DNA from: DASZQY01 sp035548515 | Lineage (GTDB): Bacteria; Pseudomonadota; Alphaproteobacteria; Rhizobiales; Kaistiaceae | Length of the DNA: 64,000 nt | NCBI GenBank assembly: GCA_035548515.1 | Contig: DASZSW010000002.1 | Span: 62,001-126,000 of the forward strand | Direction of reading: 5' to 3' | Shown: positions 17,195 to 26,190 of the stretch, piece by piece | How positions within the stretch are numbered: the first letter of the stretch is position 1 | Layout: each line of letters begins with the position of its first letter | The notes under the pieces: model-generated | What the model saw: the letters and a program-made list of their open reading frames with translations, nothing else | Database searches by the model: none | Told to the model about the DNA's origin: nothing | Program-made: the position numbers and the translations under genes

Positions 17195-20100
17195 CTAGTT
17201 GCCCGATCCAGCGTCGCCGCCGCCCGAGTTCGAGTCGCCGCCACTTGGCGTGCTCGGAGCTGACGGGGCGCTCGGGGCCGAGTTGTTGTTGGAGTTGTTG
17301 TTGCTGCTCCAACCGGCGCCGCCGCTGGCGATCGCGCTGGCGAGGGCTGCCGTCGCGGCTGCAACGCGATCGGGTGTCCCGACGCCGCCGCTGCGACCGC
17401 CACTGTTGCCACCACCGCCGCCGCCAAACCCGCCACCGCCACCGCCACCACCGCCGAGGACGGCGCCAACAAACGCTCCGGCGATCGCCGCGCCAGCGCC
17501 CTTACCGCTGCCGCCACCGCCACCAGTCAGCGCCTGGGCGAAGGCGTTGGTGTTGCTGCCGCTGTAGCCAGCGTTCGCGAGCACGCTGACGATTACCGCT
17601 GCCGTGACCGCGCGACCGCTAATTCCTGCGCCGGAGAGGATCTGCGAAATCGCCCCGGCGTTGCTACCGGCGAGGCCGGCACGCGCGAGCGCCGCAGCAA
17701 TCGCGGCATTGGTAAGCGTGCTGCCCTTGCCGCCGCCGCCAAGGAGATTCTTGGTCACGGTGCCGCCGGCGCTCTTCAGCTTCGCGTTCGCCGCGACCGA
17801 CTTGCCCGCCGCCGGGATCACCTTGTTTGCGGCCGCAACGGCCTTTGCGTCGGCGGCGGCCGAATCGGCGGCGGCCTTGTCAGCGGCGGCCTTCTTCGCG
17901 TCCGCGTCTGCGGCGAGCAGCTGCGCTTGTGCCTGCGCAGCGTCGTTGTCGTTCTTGGCAGCCGCGGCAGCCGCCTCGGCTGCTGCCTGATCGGCCTGCG
18001 CTTGGGCCAGGACGGCAGCGGCATGCTCCTGCTCCGCAGTTGCGGCCGCCAGCTGTGCCTGCGCTTCCTGTAGTTGCTGTTGCGAGGCGGCCGACTTTGC
18101 ATCAGCCGCGACTTTAGCCGCGTCTGCTTCAGCTTGCGCCGTCGCCTTCTCCGCTGAGTCATCGGCCAACGCGTTGGCTTGGTCCTGAAGCGCGGCAGCC
18201 TGCTGCTGAGCAGCGGCGGCGTCGGCAGCGGCTGCGTTAGCGTCCGCTACGGCCGCAGCCGCTTCGTCATGCTTCGAGGTCGCCACATCGGCGGCGTTTG
18301 TGGCGTTCTCTTGCGCCACCACAGTCGCTGCAGCTGCGTCGGCGGCCTTTTGCGTCGCCAGAGCCTGTGCATCTGCTGCGTCTTGGGCAGTTTGCGAGGC
18401 CAACGCCGCTGCGTCGGCTGCCTCCTGCTGCGTGATCTTGCCGGCGGCAGCATCGGCAGCTGCCTTATCGGCGTTGTCCTTCGCCGTCTGGGCTGCGGTC
18501 GCTTTCTTGGTAGCGTCGTCCTGAGCTGCGCTTGCCACCGCGTTCGCGAGGGCGAGCGCGATTTGGGCTATGGTCTTCGAAAGACCAGACTTGGCTTTGT
18601 CGTAGTTCGACTGTGCGAGCGCCGCAGCGGTCTGCGCGGTCGTCAAATTTTTCTGAGCCTGCGTCGACGAGTCGGCCGCCTTTTTCGCAGAGTTGGCAGC
18701 CGTATTGGCGGCTGTGGCTTTCGCGTTGGCATTATTCGTTGCGTCCAAGGCATCTTGCGCCGCCGCGTCGGCGAGGGTCTTGGCGTCGGCCGCATCCTGA
18801 ATCGCCTTGTCGCGTGCCGCTTCGTCCAGCGTCTGATCCGCCATGGCGGCTGCTGCGACGTCTGCAAGCTGCTGTGCTGTAACCGCGGCCGCGGCTGCCG
18901 CGGCGTTGGCTGCATCCGCGGTCGACTGGGCGTCGGCTGCCTCGTTGCCAAGATCAGTCGCCGTCCGCGCGGCGTCCGCCGCCTCCTGAGCCGCGGTTGA
19001 GGCCAACGCTGCTGCTTGCGCGGCGGCGTCCTGAGCGGCGGTTGCCTCGGTCGCAGCCTTGTCGGCTGCAGCGACATCGGCATCGTGCTGCGCTTGCGCG
19101 GCGGCAGCGTCGTCGTTCGCAGCTTGCTGCTTGGCGGTTGCTGCCTGCGCGTCGGCAAGCGCCTGATTGGCGGCGTCCACCGCCGCCTGCGCCTTGGCCT
19201 GGGCGTCGGCGAGTTCCTTTGCCGTCATATCAGCGGTGGCTTTGCCTGCCGCGAGCGCGTCCGCCGCAGCCTGCGCGTCGGCGAGCGCCTTCGCGGCGGC
19301 CTCCTGCTGGGCCTGAGCGGCGTTTAGGGCATCCACAGCCGCGTCGCGAGCGGCGGCGAGTTCCGCGGCGGCCTGTTCGGCCTCGGCCTGGGCGGCGGCC
19401 AGCGCGGCCGCGTGTTCGGCGGCTGCCTTGGCGGCAGCGGCAGCGGCTTCGGCCGCACGCTGAGCGGCGGCGGCCCCATCGTCATGGCTTGCCGGCGAGT
19501 CCTGGATCGTCGGCTTCAAGACGATATCGAGCGACTTGCCCGCGTCGAGCGACTTGCCGGCTGCCGGCTTCGGCGTCGCGGGCTTGGCGGCGGCTGGACC
19601 CTTTGCCTTACCGGGCGAGAGGGCCTCGTTGTCGAGCATGATCGGCTTCACCGGTGCGACAGGCGCCGGGGGCGTTTCGAGTGCAGCCGCCTTGGCCGCA
19701 AGCGCCTTCGCCGCCTCGGCGGCAGCCTTGGCCGCAGCATCGGCGTCCGGTGTCAGCGCGGCAGTCTCCACCGGCTTCGCCTGGACGGGCTTTGGCGTGT
19801 TGACCAGATCGACTGCGATCGGCGCGCTGGCCGGCGTGGTGATGGTCGACGGGCTGGGGTTCTTCGCAAACTGCGTGGCCACGAGAATCACCGCTGAGAT
19901 TGCAGCGGTGTGGGCGAGGCCGGAAAGGACTGATGGCCAGACGGTCGCCGGGGCGAGCGCCGCGGGATCCGCGAGGGCGGTGACAACAGCGACGCTAAGG
20001 GGGCCGGTCAGTTTCTTCCGGCTGCCCGGGACCGACTTGAGGCCAGGGAGCGAGACTGTCCGGTGGAGGGAGCGCTTGACGTCGCCCGGCACAACCTGGC

Positions 20101-20227
20101 CGGCGGGTAATTCGCTGGTCTTGGGCCTTTTGGCCGAGCTTGGGAGGGTCTTGAGGAAGGTTTCCAGATCGGCCGAAGGCACGGTCTGTCCACCACGGCG
20201 GGTCAAGTGCAGGTTATCGACACCCAT
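17195..20227 (-). CDS. Giant alanine-rich TonB/TolA-like envelope arm, 1010 residues
   Basis: Layout: a cytoplasmic, basic N-terminus of about 95 residues; one membrane helix (about 97-120) with a Ser102-x3-His106 pair like the TonB/TolA anchor; a short segment IAVDLVNTPKPVQ as in TonB-family arms; a Pro/Ala/Lys region to about 250; then about 550 residues (250-800) almost wholly Ala, Asp, Gln, Lys and Glu, predicted coiled coil. The last 210 residues hold two similar repeats (ALARAGLAGSNAGAISQIL and VLANAGYSGSNTNAFAQAL), a Gly-run region and a Ser/Asn/Pro tail. No Cys and no TonB or TolA C-terminal fold is recognisable. With tolQR downstream and an outer-membrane protein upstream, it likely transmits motor force to the outer membrane or surface. 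Role is inferred. Confidence 0.7.
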   Translation of the reverse strand: MGVDNLHLTRRGGQTVPSADLETFLKTLPSSAKRPKTSELPAGQVVPGDVKRSLHRTVSLPGLKSVPGSRKKLTGPLSVAVVTALADPAALAPATVWPSVLSGLAHTAAISAVILVATQFAKNPSPSTITTPASAPIAVDLVNTPKPVQAKPVETAALTPDADAAAKAAAEAAKALAAKAAALETPPAPVAPVKPIMLDNEALSPGKAKGPAAAKPATPKPAAGKSLDAGKSLDIVLKPTIQDSPASHDDGAAAAQRAAEAAAAAAKAAAEHAAALAAAQAEAEQAAAELAAARDAAVDALNAAQAQQEAAAKALADAQAAADALAAGKATADMTAKELADAQAKAQAAVDAANQALADAQAATAKQQAANDDAAAAQAQHDADVAAADKAATEATAAQDAAAQAAALASTAAQEAADAARTATDLGNEAADAQSTADAANAAAAAAAVTAQQLADVAAAAMADQTLDEAARDKAIQDAADAKTLADAAAQDALDATNNANAKATAANTAANSAKKAADSSTQAQKNLTTAQTAAALAQSNYDKAKSGLSKTIAQIALALANAVASAAQDDATKKATAAQTAKDNADKAAADAAAGKITQQEAADAAALASQTAQDAADAQALATQKAADAAAATVVAQENATNAADVATSKHDEAAAAVADANAAAADAAAAQQQAAALQDQANALADDSAEKATAQAEADAAKVAADAKSAASQQQLQEAQAQLAAATAEQEHAAAVLAQAQADQAAAEAAAAAAKNDNDAAQAQAQLLAADADAKKAAADKAAADSAAADAKAVAAANKVIPAAGKSVAANAKLKSAGGTVTKNLLGGGGKGSTLTNAAIAAALARAGLAGSNAGAISQILSGAGISGRAVTAAVIVSVLANAGYSGSNTNAFAQALTGGGGGSGKGAGAAIAGAFVGAVLGGGGGGGGGFGGGGGGNSGGRSGGVGTPDRVAAATAALASAIASGGAGWSSNNNSNNNSAPSAPSAPSTPSGGDSNSGGGDAGSGN

Positions 20228-20295
20228 CGCAAACCCCCATCATTAGAAGCCACGTATTAACTGGCCCGTGTGTCCCATTTTGACCCACTTACCGC

Positions 20296-20328
20296 CAAGG
20301 CGCCCGGCCCAATGGGCCGAACGCCTTG
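20296..20328. terminator. Long hairpin between the outer-membrane protein gene and the giant arm gene
   Basis: CAAGGCG (20296-20302) pairs with CGCCTTG (20322-20328); an inner stem CGGCCC (20305-20310) pairs with GGGCCG (20314-20319) around loop AAT, with a 2x2 internal mismatch. No T-run follows on the minus strand. It could partly terminate or protect the upstream porin mRNA, giving more porin than arm protein. Confidence 0.5.
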
Positions 20329-20358
20329 CAACGGTTAGTGTTTCAGGACGGCACTAGC

Positions 20359-21117
20359 TCAGTTACCTAGGCCGTCTAATGCAATGTTTAAGCCTAGCTT
20401 AACCACATCCATACTGCCTTGCGAGCGAATCTGGGTGGGAAATTTCACTAGGTCCACGAGCGAGGGCAGTGGGGTGCAGGAGGACTGCTGCGGATTCAGC
20501 CAAATGTGGTCGTACTTGAGGTCGAGCGAGACACGCTGCGTGAGCTTCACGCTGACGCCCGCGCCGGCGATGGGGCCGGTATGGGTCACGTTGAAGTCAC
20601 ATTGGAGATCGCTCAGGAAGCTGGCCTGTGCAGAGGCAACACCGCCTTCCGCATAGAACAGCCACTTGCCCTGCGTGACGCCCGCCTTGGCGGTTGCAGC
20701 CAGGATGCCGTTCCACTGGCCGAGGCCCGAGAGAACGGAGTCGTTGAGGAAGCCCTGCATGCTGGTCGCCGAGGCGCTGACTTCAACGCCGAGGAGGAAG
20801 TGCTGGGCCGCTTCCCAGTTATAACCCAACTGGACACCGACGAGCCCGCCTTGCTGGTCTTGCGGGTAGTCGAATGTGAAGTTCGGGTTCGCACCGTCGC
20901 ACGAGGTGATCGGCTGCGGTTCGTCAATTACCGTGTAGCCCAGGATCTCGAAGCCCAGATCGAAACAGCCGTTCCGATTGGCCTTGCCGTAGCCGCCGTG
21001 GAAACCGGCGTACCAGCCGGACCACGAGTACATGGATGCCGGTGCGAGGTCTTTCGCACTGACCGGAGTTATTGCAACGAAAAGGAGCCCAGCCGCTCCC
21101 AAAAGCTTAGTGATCAT
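20359..21117 (-). CDS. Outer-membrane beta-barrel protein (Omp25/Omp31-like)
   Basis: A 252-residue protein with a signal peptide ending about residue 21 (TPVSA). The motif YSWSGWYAGFHGGYG just after it is the family start of alphaproteobacterial Omp25/Omp31/OmpW-like eight-stranded barrels. Alternating strands follow, e.g. GGLVGVQLGYNWE and VSLDLKYDHIWLNP. The end is odd: the chain runs past the last strand to DGLGN instead of ending in Phe, and there are at least four Cys, rare in this family. AAGGGGG lies about 8 bases ahead of the ATG. It is the first gene of the minus-strand cluster with the giant arm and TolQR. Confidence 0.8.
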   Translation of the reverse strand: MITKLLGAAGLLFVAITPVSAKDLAPASMYSWSGWYAGFHGGYGKANRNGCFDLGFEILGYTVIDEPQPITSCDGANPNFTFDYPQDQQGGLVGVQLGYNWEAAQHFLLGVEVSASATSMQGFLNDSVLSGLGQWNGILAATAKAGVTQGKWLFYAEGGVASAQASFLSDLQCDFNVTHTGPIAGAGVSVKLTQRVSLDLKYDHIWLNPQQSSCTPLPSLVDLVKFPTQIRSQGSMDVVKLGLNIALDGLGN

Positions 21118-21488
21118 ATGTTGGCCCCCTTAGATTGCGAGTAAATGCTAGCAGTGCTCATGCGGGGAGTAATGCTCACCGCCCCACTTGGTCGTGGAAA
21201 ACTCCGAGCCTGTGGAGCGCTGTGGAGAACGTCGGCTCCGCGCGAGCCCAAAGCGGCGGCTCCTGAACATCCGCGCGGGTTTGACGGCCGGTGCGATGTG
21301 CCCAGCGTCGAACGACGTCGTCAAAAATTTCATCGATTGATAAGGGCGAGACAAAAATGCGCTGTGAGAGTGGCGCGAAAGCCACGGTCAGATTCGCGGT
21401 CTGATGCCGCGATGATTCGCCGGAAGCCGGCGCGCGACTCGCTTGCCACAGCGCGACGTCGACTCGTGGGAAGCGCGTGCGGCCTTAT
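21118..21488. other. 371-bp spacer between the histidine kinase and the outer-membrane protein gene
   Basis: Both flanking genes read on the minus strand, so this spacer should hold the porin promoter and 5' leader. Bases 21123-21131 give the porin ribosome site. A plus-strand open frame across it is Arg-rich without family features and is not called. No convincing -35/-10 pair, terminator or repeat was found. Confidence 0.6.
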
Positions 21489-22700
21489 CTAGAGCGACGG
21501 CAGCGTCAACGTGCAGACGACGCCGTTGGCCAGAAACTCGATGGTCGGGGCGGCGATGCCATCAAGGCCAAGCTGCCGCTCGATCAGCTGGGTGCCAAAA
21601 CCCCGTTGCTTTGGCGGCACAACGGGTGGACCGTCCATTTCCTGCCAGCGGACGACGACCTCTCCAGGCCTGCTCATTGGCGCTTCCCAGCCAATTCTGA
21701 CGCTGCCCCCGTCAACGGACAGAGCCCCGTATTTCACCGCGTTGGTGGCCAGTTCGTGCAGCGCCATCGCGAGCGCCAGAGCGCTGCGGGCATCGAGTCG
21801 GCTGGCGTCGCCACCCGTAACGAATCGGCCGCTGCCTTCCTCCTCATGGGCCTTCACGGTCGCGGCGATGATGTCGGCGACGCTGGCGCTCTTCCATTCT
21901 TCGCGCGTCAGGAGGTCGTGCGCCGATGCAAGCGCGGCGAGCCGGTTGGCGAAGGCCTGGTTGGCGGCCTCGGGCGCGACGCCGCGCCGGAGCGTGCGAC
22001 TCGCGATGGCCTGGACGATCGCGAGCGTGTTCTTCACTCGGTGGTTGAGCTCGTTGATGAGGACTCGCTGGTGATCCGCCATGTCGCGGAGTTGCCCGGC
22101 GCTCTCCTGCAGCGCCTCGTACTGGCGGGCGTGGAGCACGGCGAGGCCCGCGCGACGCCCGAGCTCGACACCCAATGCCAGGTCGAGTTCGGTGTGGTGC
22201 TTGCCGGAGTCCGAATAGGAATAGGCGAAGATGGCGCTGCCGACGGTGACGCCGTGCGCCGACAGCGGCACCCACATGCCCGACGATGGGTTCAGGAATC
22301 GCATCAGCTCGAGATGGCTTTCGCTCCAGGTGATGGTTTGCATCCAAGCGTCGTCGATGTTGGGCACGAAGACGGGCTTGCCGGTGCGGATGACCTGATT
22401 GGCCGGGTAGTTGGCCTGATCTGTGGGGGGAGCGAAGTCGCCGATCTCGCGGAGGCGCGGCCAGTCGGGACGGCTGTGCGCCCAGGCGACGCGATGCGAC
22501 GTGCCGTCCTCATCGAAGACGTCGAAGATGCAGTAGTCGCAGAACACGCCGAGCGAGAGGTTGGCTACCTGCTGGAGCGTGGCGGCATAGTCGAGCGAAC
22601 TGACCAAAGCGAGGCCGGCGTCGGCAAGGAAACGCAGCCGCTCCGCGTCCGCCGTGGGAAGACCGGCGTGCGTCCCGCCCCCCTCATCTTGTTCCGTCAT
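21489..22700 (-). CDS. Soluble HWE-family sensor histidine kinase with GAF domain
   Basis: A 403-residue cytoplasmic kinase without membrane segments. Residues about 20-190 form a GAF-type sensory domain (with a Cys-Asp-Tyr-Cys stretch at 54-57). The phospho-acceptor His220 sits in ELNHRVKNTLAIVQAIA. The ATP-binding domain has HELATNAVKYGALS (315-328), and Trp352-x-Glu354 in RWQEMDGP marks the HWE family common in Hyphomicrobiales. Such kinases often feed single-domain regulators or the PhyR general stress pathway; no partner regulator is in the window. It is divergent from the amidase gene, with a 131-bp spacer. Confidence 0.9.
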   Translation of the reverse strand: MTEQDEGGGTHAGLPTADAERLRFLADAGLALVSSLDYAATLQQVANLSLGVFCDYCIFDVFDEDGTSHRVAWAHSRPDWPRLREIGDFAPPTDQANYPANQVIRTGKPVFVPNIDDAWMQTITWSESHLELMRFLNPSSGMWVPLSAHGVTVGSAIFAYSYSDSGKHHTELDLALGVELGRRAGLAVLHARQYEALQESAGQLRDMADHQRVLINELNHRVKNTLAIVQAIASRTLRRGVAPEAANQAFANRLAALASAHDLLTREEWKSASVADIIAATVKAHEEEGSGRFVTGGDASRLDARSALALAMALHELATNAVKYGALSVDGGSVRIGWEAPMSRPGEVVVRWQEMDGPPVVPPKQRGFGTQLIERQLGLDGIAAPTIEFLANGVVCTLTLPSL

Positions 22701-22831
22701 CTTGGAGTAACGCTAGGTCGACACTCGCCCAACGGCGCTATTAGCACATATCGCCCATGGGTTCAGCTTGGTGCAAATCACTGAAAACGTGCTTAAAAAC
22801 CCGCATATTGGGCCGCGGCGAAGGGTCGGGC

Positions 22832-24487
22832 ATGAGCACCACCAAGGTGAGTGCGGAAACGATTGCCGCAGCCGAGATTCTCGCGGGCGTCCAGTATTCA
22901 GCCGCCGAACGCGCCATCATGGCCGACAACCTGGCAGGCCAGATCGCCCTCGCGAAAGCACGGCGCGGCGTTTCGCTGCCGGTTGATCTGCCGCCGGCGA
23001 CTTTGTTTGATCCGCGTTTGCCCGGATGGAAGGCGCCCTTGGCCACCGGCTTTCATCCGGTCGAGCAGACTGCGCCGCCTCTTCCGTCCGACGAGGCCGA
23101 CCTCGCCTTCGCGCCGTTATCGACGCTCGGCGCATGGTTTCGGAGCGGCGCCCTCAGCTCTCTCCGGCTGACCGAGATTTACCTCCGGCGGATCGCGCAA
23201 TACGGGTCTCGCCTTCAGTGCATCGCTACGGTCACCGCTGACCACGCGCGTGAACAGGCGCGACGCGCAGATGCACTGTTGGCGAGGGGCACGTGGCTGG
23301 GGCCGCTGCATGGCATGCCTTGGGGGTGCAAGGACATCATCGACACCGCTGGCATCGTCACCGGCTGGGGAGCGGAGCCGTGGCGCGATCGCGTTCCGCA
23401 AAGCGACGCCGTCGTCGTGCAACGTCTCAACGACGCCGGCGCGGTAATGGTGGCGAAAACCGCCGTCGGTGCGCTCGCTTACGGTGACATCTGGTACGGC
23501 GGCGTATCGCGCAATCCATGGAACCTCGACGAGGGGTCGAGCGGATCAAGCGCCGGATCTGCATCGGGTGTCGCGGCCGGGCTGTTCGCCTTCGCGCTCG
23601 GTACCGAGACGCTCGGCTCCATCGTTGCGCCGTCGGAGCGTTGCGGGACCATCGGACTGCGGCCGACGTTCGGGCGTGTGGCGCGCACGGGCGTGATGCC
23701 GCTGTCGTGGACGCTGGACAAAGTCGGCGCCATCGCGCGCACCGTCGAGGATGCCGCGTTGGTGCTGGCGGCGATCGATGGCGACGATCCCGGCGACCTC
23801 TGCTCGATCGCCGCCCCCTTGAACTACGACGCTGCGCGGTCGCTGGATGGTCTGCGCCTCGGATACTACGCCGCGGATTTTCCACCCGGGGCGGAAGGCG
23901 CCATCGACCAGCGCGTGCTGGAAGCCGCCCGCGAACTCGGCATGACGCTGGTGCCGCTCGAGCGCGAGGCGTTGCCGTACGATGCGCTGATGAACGTCGT
24001 GTTCGCAGAGGCGGCGGCCTCGTTCGAGTCGCTCACGCTCGACGGCCGCGACGACCAATTGACCTGGCAGGATGCCGGGGCGTGGCCGAACGCATTCCGC
24101 AAGGCGCGCTTCCTGAGCGCGGTCGATCACATCCAGCTCGATCGGCTGCGGCGGCTGGTGATGATGCAGATGGACGCGGTATTTGGCCGCGTCGATTGCA
24201 TTATCGGGCCGTCGATGGGCCCGATGCTGATCATCACGAATTTCACCGGGCATCCTTGCCTGACGCTGCGTTCCGGCTTCCTGGAGCTTGAGACGCGCGG
24301 CGCGCTCAGCCTGGCGAATGCGCGCATCGCGACAGAAAAATCACGTGCCGGGGCTTTACATTCCGTGCCACACAGCATTTCCCTGTGGGGTCGGCTTTTC
24401 GACGAGGGCACTCTCCTGGCTGTCGGCCGTGGCCTCGAGCGCAAGTTAGATGTCTGGGATCGGCGTCCCGCGCTGGCGCCGGAATAG
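22832..24487 (+). CDS. Amidase-signature family hydrolase
   Basis: A 551-residue enzyme of the amidase-signature (GatA-like) family, which hydrolyses amide or ester bonds with a Ser-cisSer-Lys triad. Lys167 lies in GMPWGCKDIIDTAG, the Gly/Ser-rich stretch GSSGSSAGSA is at 235-244 and the probable nucleophile Ser263 is in TETLGSI. The ATG at 22832 begins MSTTKVSAET; a more upstream frame start would add a Cys/Lys-rich segment without family match. It is 93 bp ahead of a peptide-type ABC importer on the same strand, so it may process an imported amide, peptide or carbamate. GatA proper is unlikely since gatB/gatC are absent. Confidence 0.87.
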   Translation: MSTTKVSAETIAAAEILAGVQYSAAERAIMADNLAGQIALAKARRGVSLPVDLPPATLFDPRLPGWKAPLATGFHPVEQTAPPLPSDEADLAFAPLSTLGAWFRSGALSSLRLTEIYLRRIAQYGSRLQCIATVTADHAREQARRADALLARGTWLGPLHGMPWGCKDIIDTAGIVTGWGAEPWRDRVPQSDAVVVQRLNDAGAVMVAKTAVGALAYGDIWYGGVSRNPWNLDEGSSGSSAGSASGVAAGLFAFALGTETLGSIVAPSERCGTIGLRPTFGRVARTGVMPLSWTLDKVGAIARTVEDAALVLAAIDGDDPGDLCSIAAPLNYDAARSLDGLRLGYYAADFPPGAEGAIDQRVLEAARELGMTLVPLEREALPYDALMNVVFAEAAASFESLTLDGRDDQLTWQDAGAWPNAFRKARFLSAVDHIQLDRLRRLVMMQMDAVFGRVDCIIGPSMGPMLIITNFTGHPCLTLRSGFLELETRGALSLANARIATEKSRAGALHSVPHSISLWGRLFDEGTLLAVGRGLERKLDVWDRRPALAPE

Positions 24488-24580
24488 GTCCCGGATACGG
24501 CTGAGACAGAGGCGGGCTGAGGCCGCCGCAGTCTTCAGGCCTGCGCTAGAATGCTTCCCACTATTTCTACGAGGGCCGTG

Positions 24581-26149
24581 ATGAACACTTTTTCGCGGTG
24601 GCAGCGCGCGTGGATGGCCGCGGCCGTGGTCGCGCCGTTTCTGTTCGGGACGGCGGCGGTGGCTGCGACGCCGCCGGATGTTCTGGTCATAGGGCATGTC
24701 GCCGAGTTGCAAACGCTCGATCCGGCGCAGGCGGTGACGATCAGCGACTACCGCATCCTCTCCAATATCTACGAGGGGCTGCTGCGCTACAAAGAGGGCA
24801 GCCTCGACGTCGAACCCGCACTGGCCACCGCCTGGAAGGTCAGCGACGACGGCAAGACGTACACCTTCACGCTCCGCCAGGGCGTGAAGTTTCATGACGG
24901 CGGCGAGTTCGATGCCGACGCGGTGAAGTTCAATTTCGACCGCGTCACGCAAAAGGACGCGCCGTTTGCGGACACCGGTCCGTTCCCGTTCGTGTTCGAG
25001 CTTGGTCCGATCACGTCGACCGAGGTGATCGACAAGTACACCGTCGCGCTGCATCTGTCGGCGCCATATGCGCCGATGCTGACAATGCTGGCCTCGTCCA
25101 TCGGCAGCCTCGCCGGCATCTCGCCGGCGGCCGTGAAGCAGTACGGCAAGGATTTTGCGCGCCACGGCGGCGGCACCGGCCCGTTCAAGCTCAAGGTCTG
25201 GGAAAGCAACCGCCAGATCGCACTGGAAGCCAATGCGGATTACTGGGGCGGCGCGCCGAAACTGAAGGGCGTCGTGTTCCGTCCGATCGTCGACGACAAC
25301 GCGCGGGTGAGCGAGATGCTGGCGGGCGGGATCGACCTCACCATCGAGGTGCCGCCCGATATGGTCGCGACGTTCGGGTCCGACGCGCGCTTCCGTTTCA
25401 CCGAACAGCAGGGGCCGCATCTCTGGTACCTGCTGCTCAACACCAGGGACAAGCCGTTCGACGACAAGCGCGTGCGCCAGGCGGCGAACTACGCGATCAA
25501 CAAGCAGGCGCTGGTCGATCAGGTTCTGAAGGGGACGGCAACCGTTGCTGCCGGACCGACGCCACCTGCATTCACGTGGGCGCACGACGATACGCTCAGT
25601 CCGTATCCGTACGATCCGGCGAAGGCGAAAGCGTTGCTGGCGGCGGCCGGCTACCCGGACGGCGTCGATGTCACGTTCTACGTGCCGGAGAGCGGCTCCG
25701 GCATGCTGTCGCCCGTGATCATGGGCAGCTCGATCCAGGCCGACCTTGCGGCGGTCGGCATCCGCGCGAAGATCCAGACCTACGAATGGAACACGTTCCT
25801 CGGCAGCATCCTGCCGGGCATGTCGGGCAAGGCGAACCTCGCCGAGCTTTCGTTCATGTCGCAGGATCCGGACATGCATCCGTTCCTGGCGCTGAAGACC
25901 GGCGCGCCGGTGAATGCGGGCTACTACTCCAACCCGGAGGTTGATGCGCTCGTCGAGCAGGGACGCACGACGATCGATCCGGTGCAGCGCGCGGCGATCT
26001 ACAAGAAGATGCAGCAGATCGTCTACGACGATGCGCCGTGGGTCTACGTCGCCAACTGGAAGCAGAACGCGGTGGTGTCGGCGAATGTCAAAGGCTTTGC
26101 GCTACAGCCGTCGTTCCTGCTGCGGCTCGACAAGGTGAGCAAGGAGTAG
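24581..26149 (+). CDS. Peptide/nickel-type ABC transporter substrate-binding protein (SBP_bac_5)
   Basis: A 522-residue periplasmic protein of the DppA/OppA class. The signal peptide ends about residue 29 (TAAVA). The mature start DVLVIGHVAELQTLDPAQA and the later LRQGVKFHDGGEFDADAVK are typical of the family. The first in-frame ATG at 24551 is rejected since the signal peptide begins at 24581. It heads an operon with a permease (26191) and a permease-ATPase-ATPase fusion (27138). The substrate may be a peptide, an amide or a heterocycle linked to the upstream amidase. Confidence 0.9.
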   Translation: MNTFSRWQRAWMAAAVVAPFLFGTAAVAATPPDVLVIGHVAELQTLDPAQAVTISDYRILSNIYEGLLRYKEGSLDVEPALATAWKVSDDGKTYTFTLRQGVKFHDGGEFDADAVKFNFDRVTQKDAPFADTGPFPFVFELGPITSTEVIDKYTVALHLSAPYAPMLTMLASSIGSLAGISPAAVKQYGKDFARHGGGTGPFKLKVWESNRQIALEANADYWGGAPKLKGVVFRPIVDDNARVSEMLAGGIDLTIEVPPDMVATFGSDARFRFTEQQGPHLWYLLLNTRDKPFDDKRVRQAANYAINKQALVDQVLKGTATVAAGPTPPAFTWAHDDTLSPYPYDPAKAKALLAAAGYPDGVDVTFYVPESGSGMLSPVIMGSSIQADLAAVGIRAKIQTYEWNTFLGSILPGMSGKANLAELSFMSQDPDMHPFLALKTGAPVNAGYYSNPEVDALVEQGRTTIDPVQRAAIYKKMQQIVYDDAPWVYVANWKQNAVVSANVKGFALQPSFLLRLDKVSKE

Positions 26150-26190
26150 CGGGCATTCGCCGCGCCATCGCGGGCGGTCTATAAGACGCC

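Noticed and set aside
17800..19480. GC-rich repetitive DNA in the giant gene considered as a satellite or assembly artefact
   Set aside because: The frame stays open over 3 kb, codons vary at third positions, and the ends match a TonB/TolA-like anchor and ordered C-terminal repeats.
21145..21492. A 115-residue plus-strand frame in the porin/histidine kinase spacer
   Set aside because: Very Arg/Ala-rich with no ribosome site or family match; overlaps the histidine kinase end.
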